Origin: Mesorhabditis belari
Lineage: Eukaryota > Nematoda > Chromadorea > Rhabditida > Rhabditidae
Direction of reading: 5' to 3'
Length of the DNA: 64,000 bases
Assembly (NCBI GenBank): GCA_958450365.1
Contig: CAUEEP010000923.1
Coordinates: 124,001-188,000, forward strand
Below, one piece after another: positions 63,612-64,000 of the stretch. The position numbers and the translations under genes are program-made. Below the pieces are notes generated by a model. The model searched no databases. It saw only the letters and a program-made list of their open reading frames with translations, and was not told the origin of the DNA. Each line of letters opens with the position of its first letter. Position 1 is the first letter of the stretch.

Positions 63612-64000
63612 ATCGATTGACATTGTTTATTTTACAGTATATCAACTGTAAAAGGCTATCAACTAAAGGCTAATTTGTTGTCAAAGAGCCGAATCTTTTA
63701 AAGTTCAAAGAACTGACTTTGATATTCTCAAAGCAATCCATTCATGAGTTCTTCTCAAAGAAGAAACTCTTCTCATCCTTCACATTTCCCCTCTCAAATT
63801 ACTCATCCTCGATCCCAAAGCATTTTGCAAAGTTCACCCGATTTTGGGACACATTTTTCTCTTTTTTACTAAAGCTTTTTATATTTGCACTTTGCAGGAT
63901 ACGTTTTTAAGAAAGACAAGAAAAAAAAGCCTTTCTTTCTTTCACAGACACAGCTTTTTCTGTCGAAGATCCTTTATTTCTCAGTATTGATTTTTTTTGC

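Overview
The window is nuclear DNA of a nematode, probably rhabditid-like. Evidence: two cuticular collagens with a furin-type RHKR site and Cys-flanked Gly-X-Y blocks, two transthyretin-like (TTL) secreted proteins, a two-domain C-type lectin, a Cys-loop chloride-channel-type receptor, many 40-100 bp introns ending TTTTAG/TTTCAG, genes nested in introns, and closely spaced same-strand gene pairs that look like operons. Most single open frames are exon fragments, so genes were rebuilt by joining exons whose phases agree; exon sums for the main models are multiples of three. The species cannot be named from sequence alone.

Layout. 1-662: 3' end of an unrecognised Gly-rich gene (+). 847-2736: SEC12/PREB, the COPII Sar1 exchange factor (-). 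3.5-4.8 kb: a DUF5522 (C1orf53-like) gene followed closely by mitochondrial ribosomal protein L14 (+). 5226-6865: a Tc1-like transposon with ~225-bp inverted repeats. 7559-22495: a Cys-loop receptor of 18 exons, with a 7.6-kb intron full of repeats and a 2.4-kb intron holding an unrecognised antisense gene (17.2-19.2 kb). 22.9-29.4 kb: DPH2 (-), 13 exons, whose introns contain a TTL gene and two collagen genes on the opposite strand. 29.5-31.1 kb: intronless mitochondrial processing peptidase alpha (-), 78 bp upstream of DPH2. 31.6-33.6 kb: a small charged-protein gene split by 1.25 kb of homopolymer-rich sequence. 34.2-36.8 kb: BTB-BACK-Kelch protein (-). 38.1-39.5 kb: an inverted, 5'-truncated copy of the 16.8-18.3 kb segment. 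39.5-40.9 kb: four-helix membrane protein (-). 42.3-45.5 kb: secreted NTF2-like/DUF4440 protein (+). 45.7-47.4 kb: second TTL gene (-). 48.0-51.1 kb: Pro/Glu-rich disordered protein (+). 51.3-56.6 kb: ALDH3-type aldehyde dehydrogenase (-). 58.0-61.5 kb: C-type lectin (+). 62.1-63.3 kb: decayed mariner-type transposons.

The most striking non-genic feature is the number of long palindromic (foldback) elements, at least a dozen and nearly all in introns. One family with GTGGGACAAATGCGACC ends occurs three times; one element sits inside another with an 8-bp target duplication. Minisatellites with 10-24 bp units fill the introns of the lectin and of the DUF4440 gene. No complete new molecular system was found. 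The main candidates for novelty are the foldback families, the mobilised inverted duplication, the unrecognised 282-aa nested gene and the DPH2 nest.
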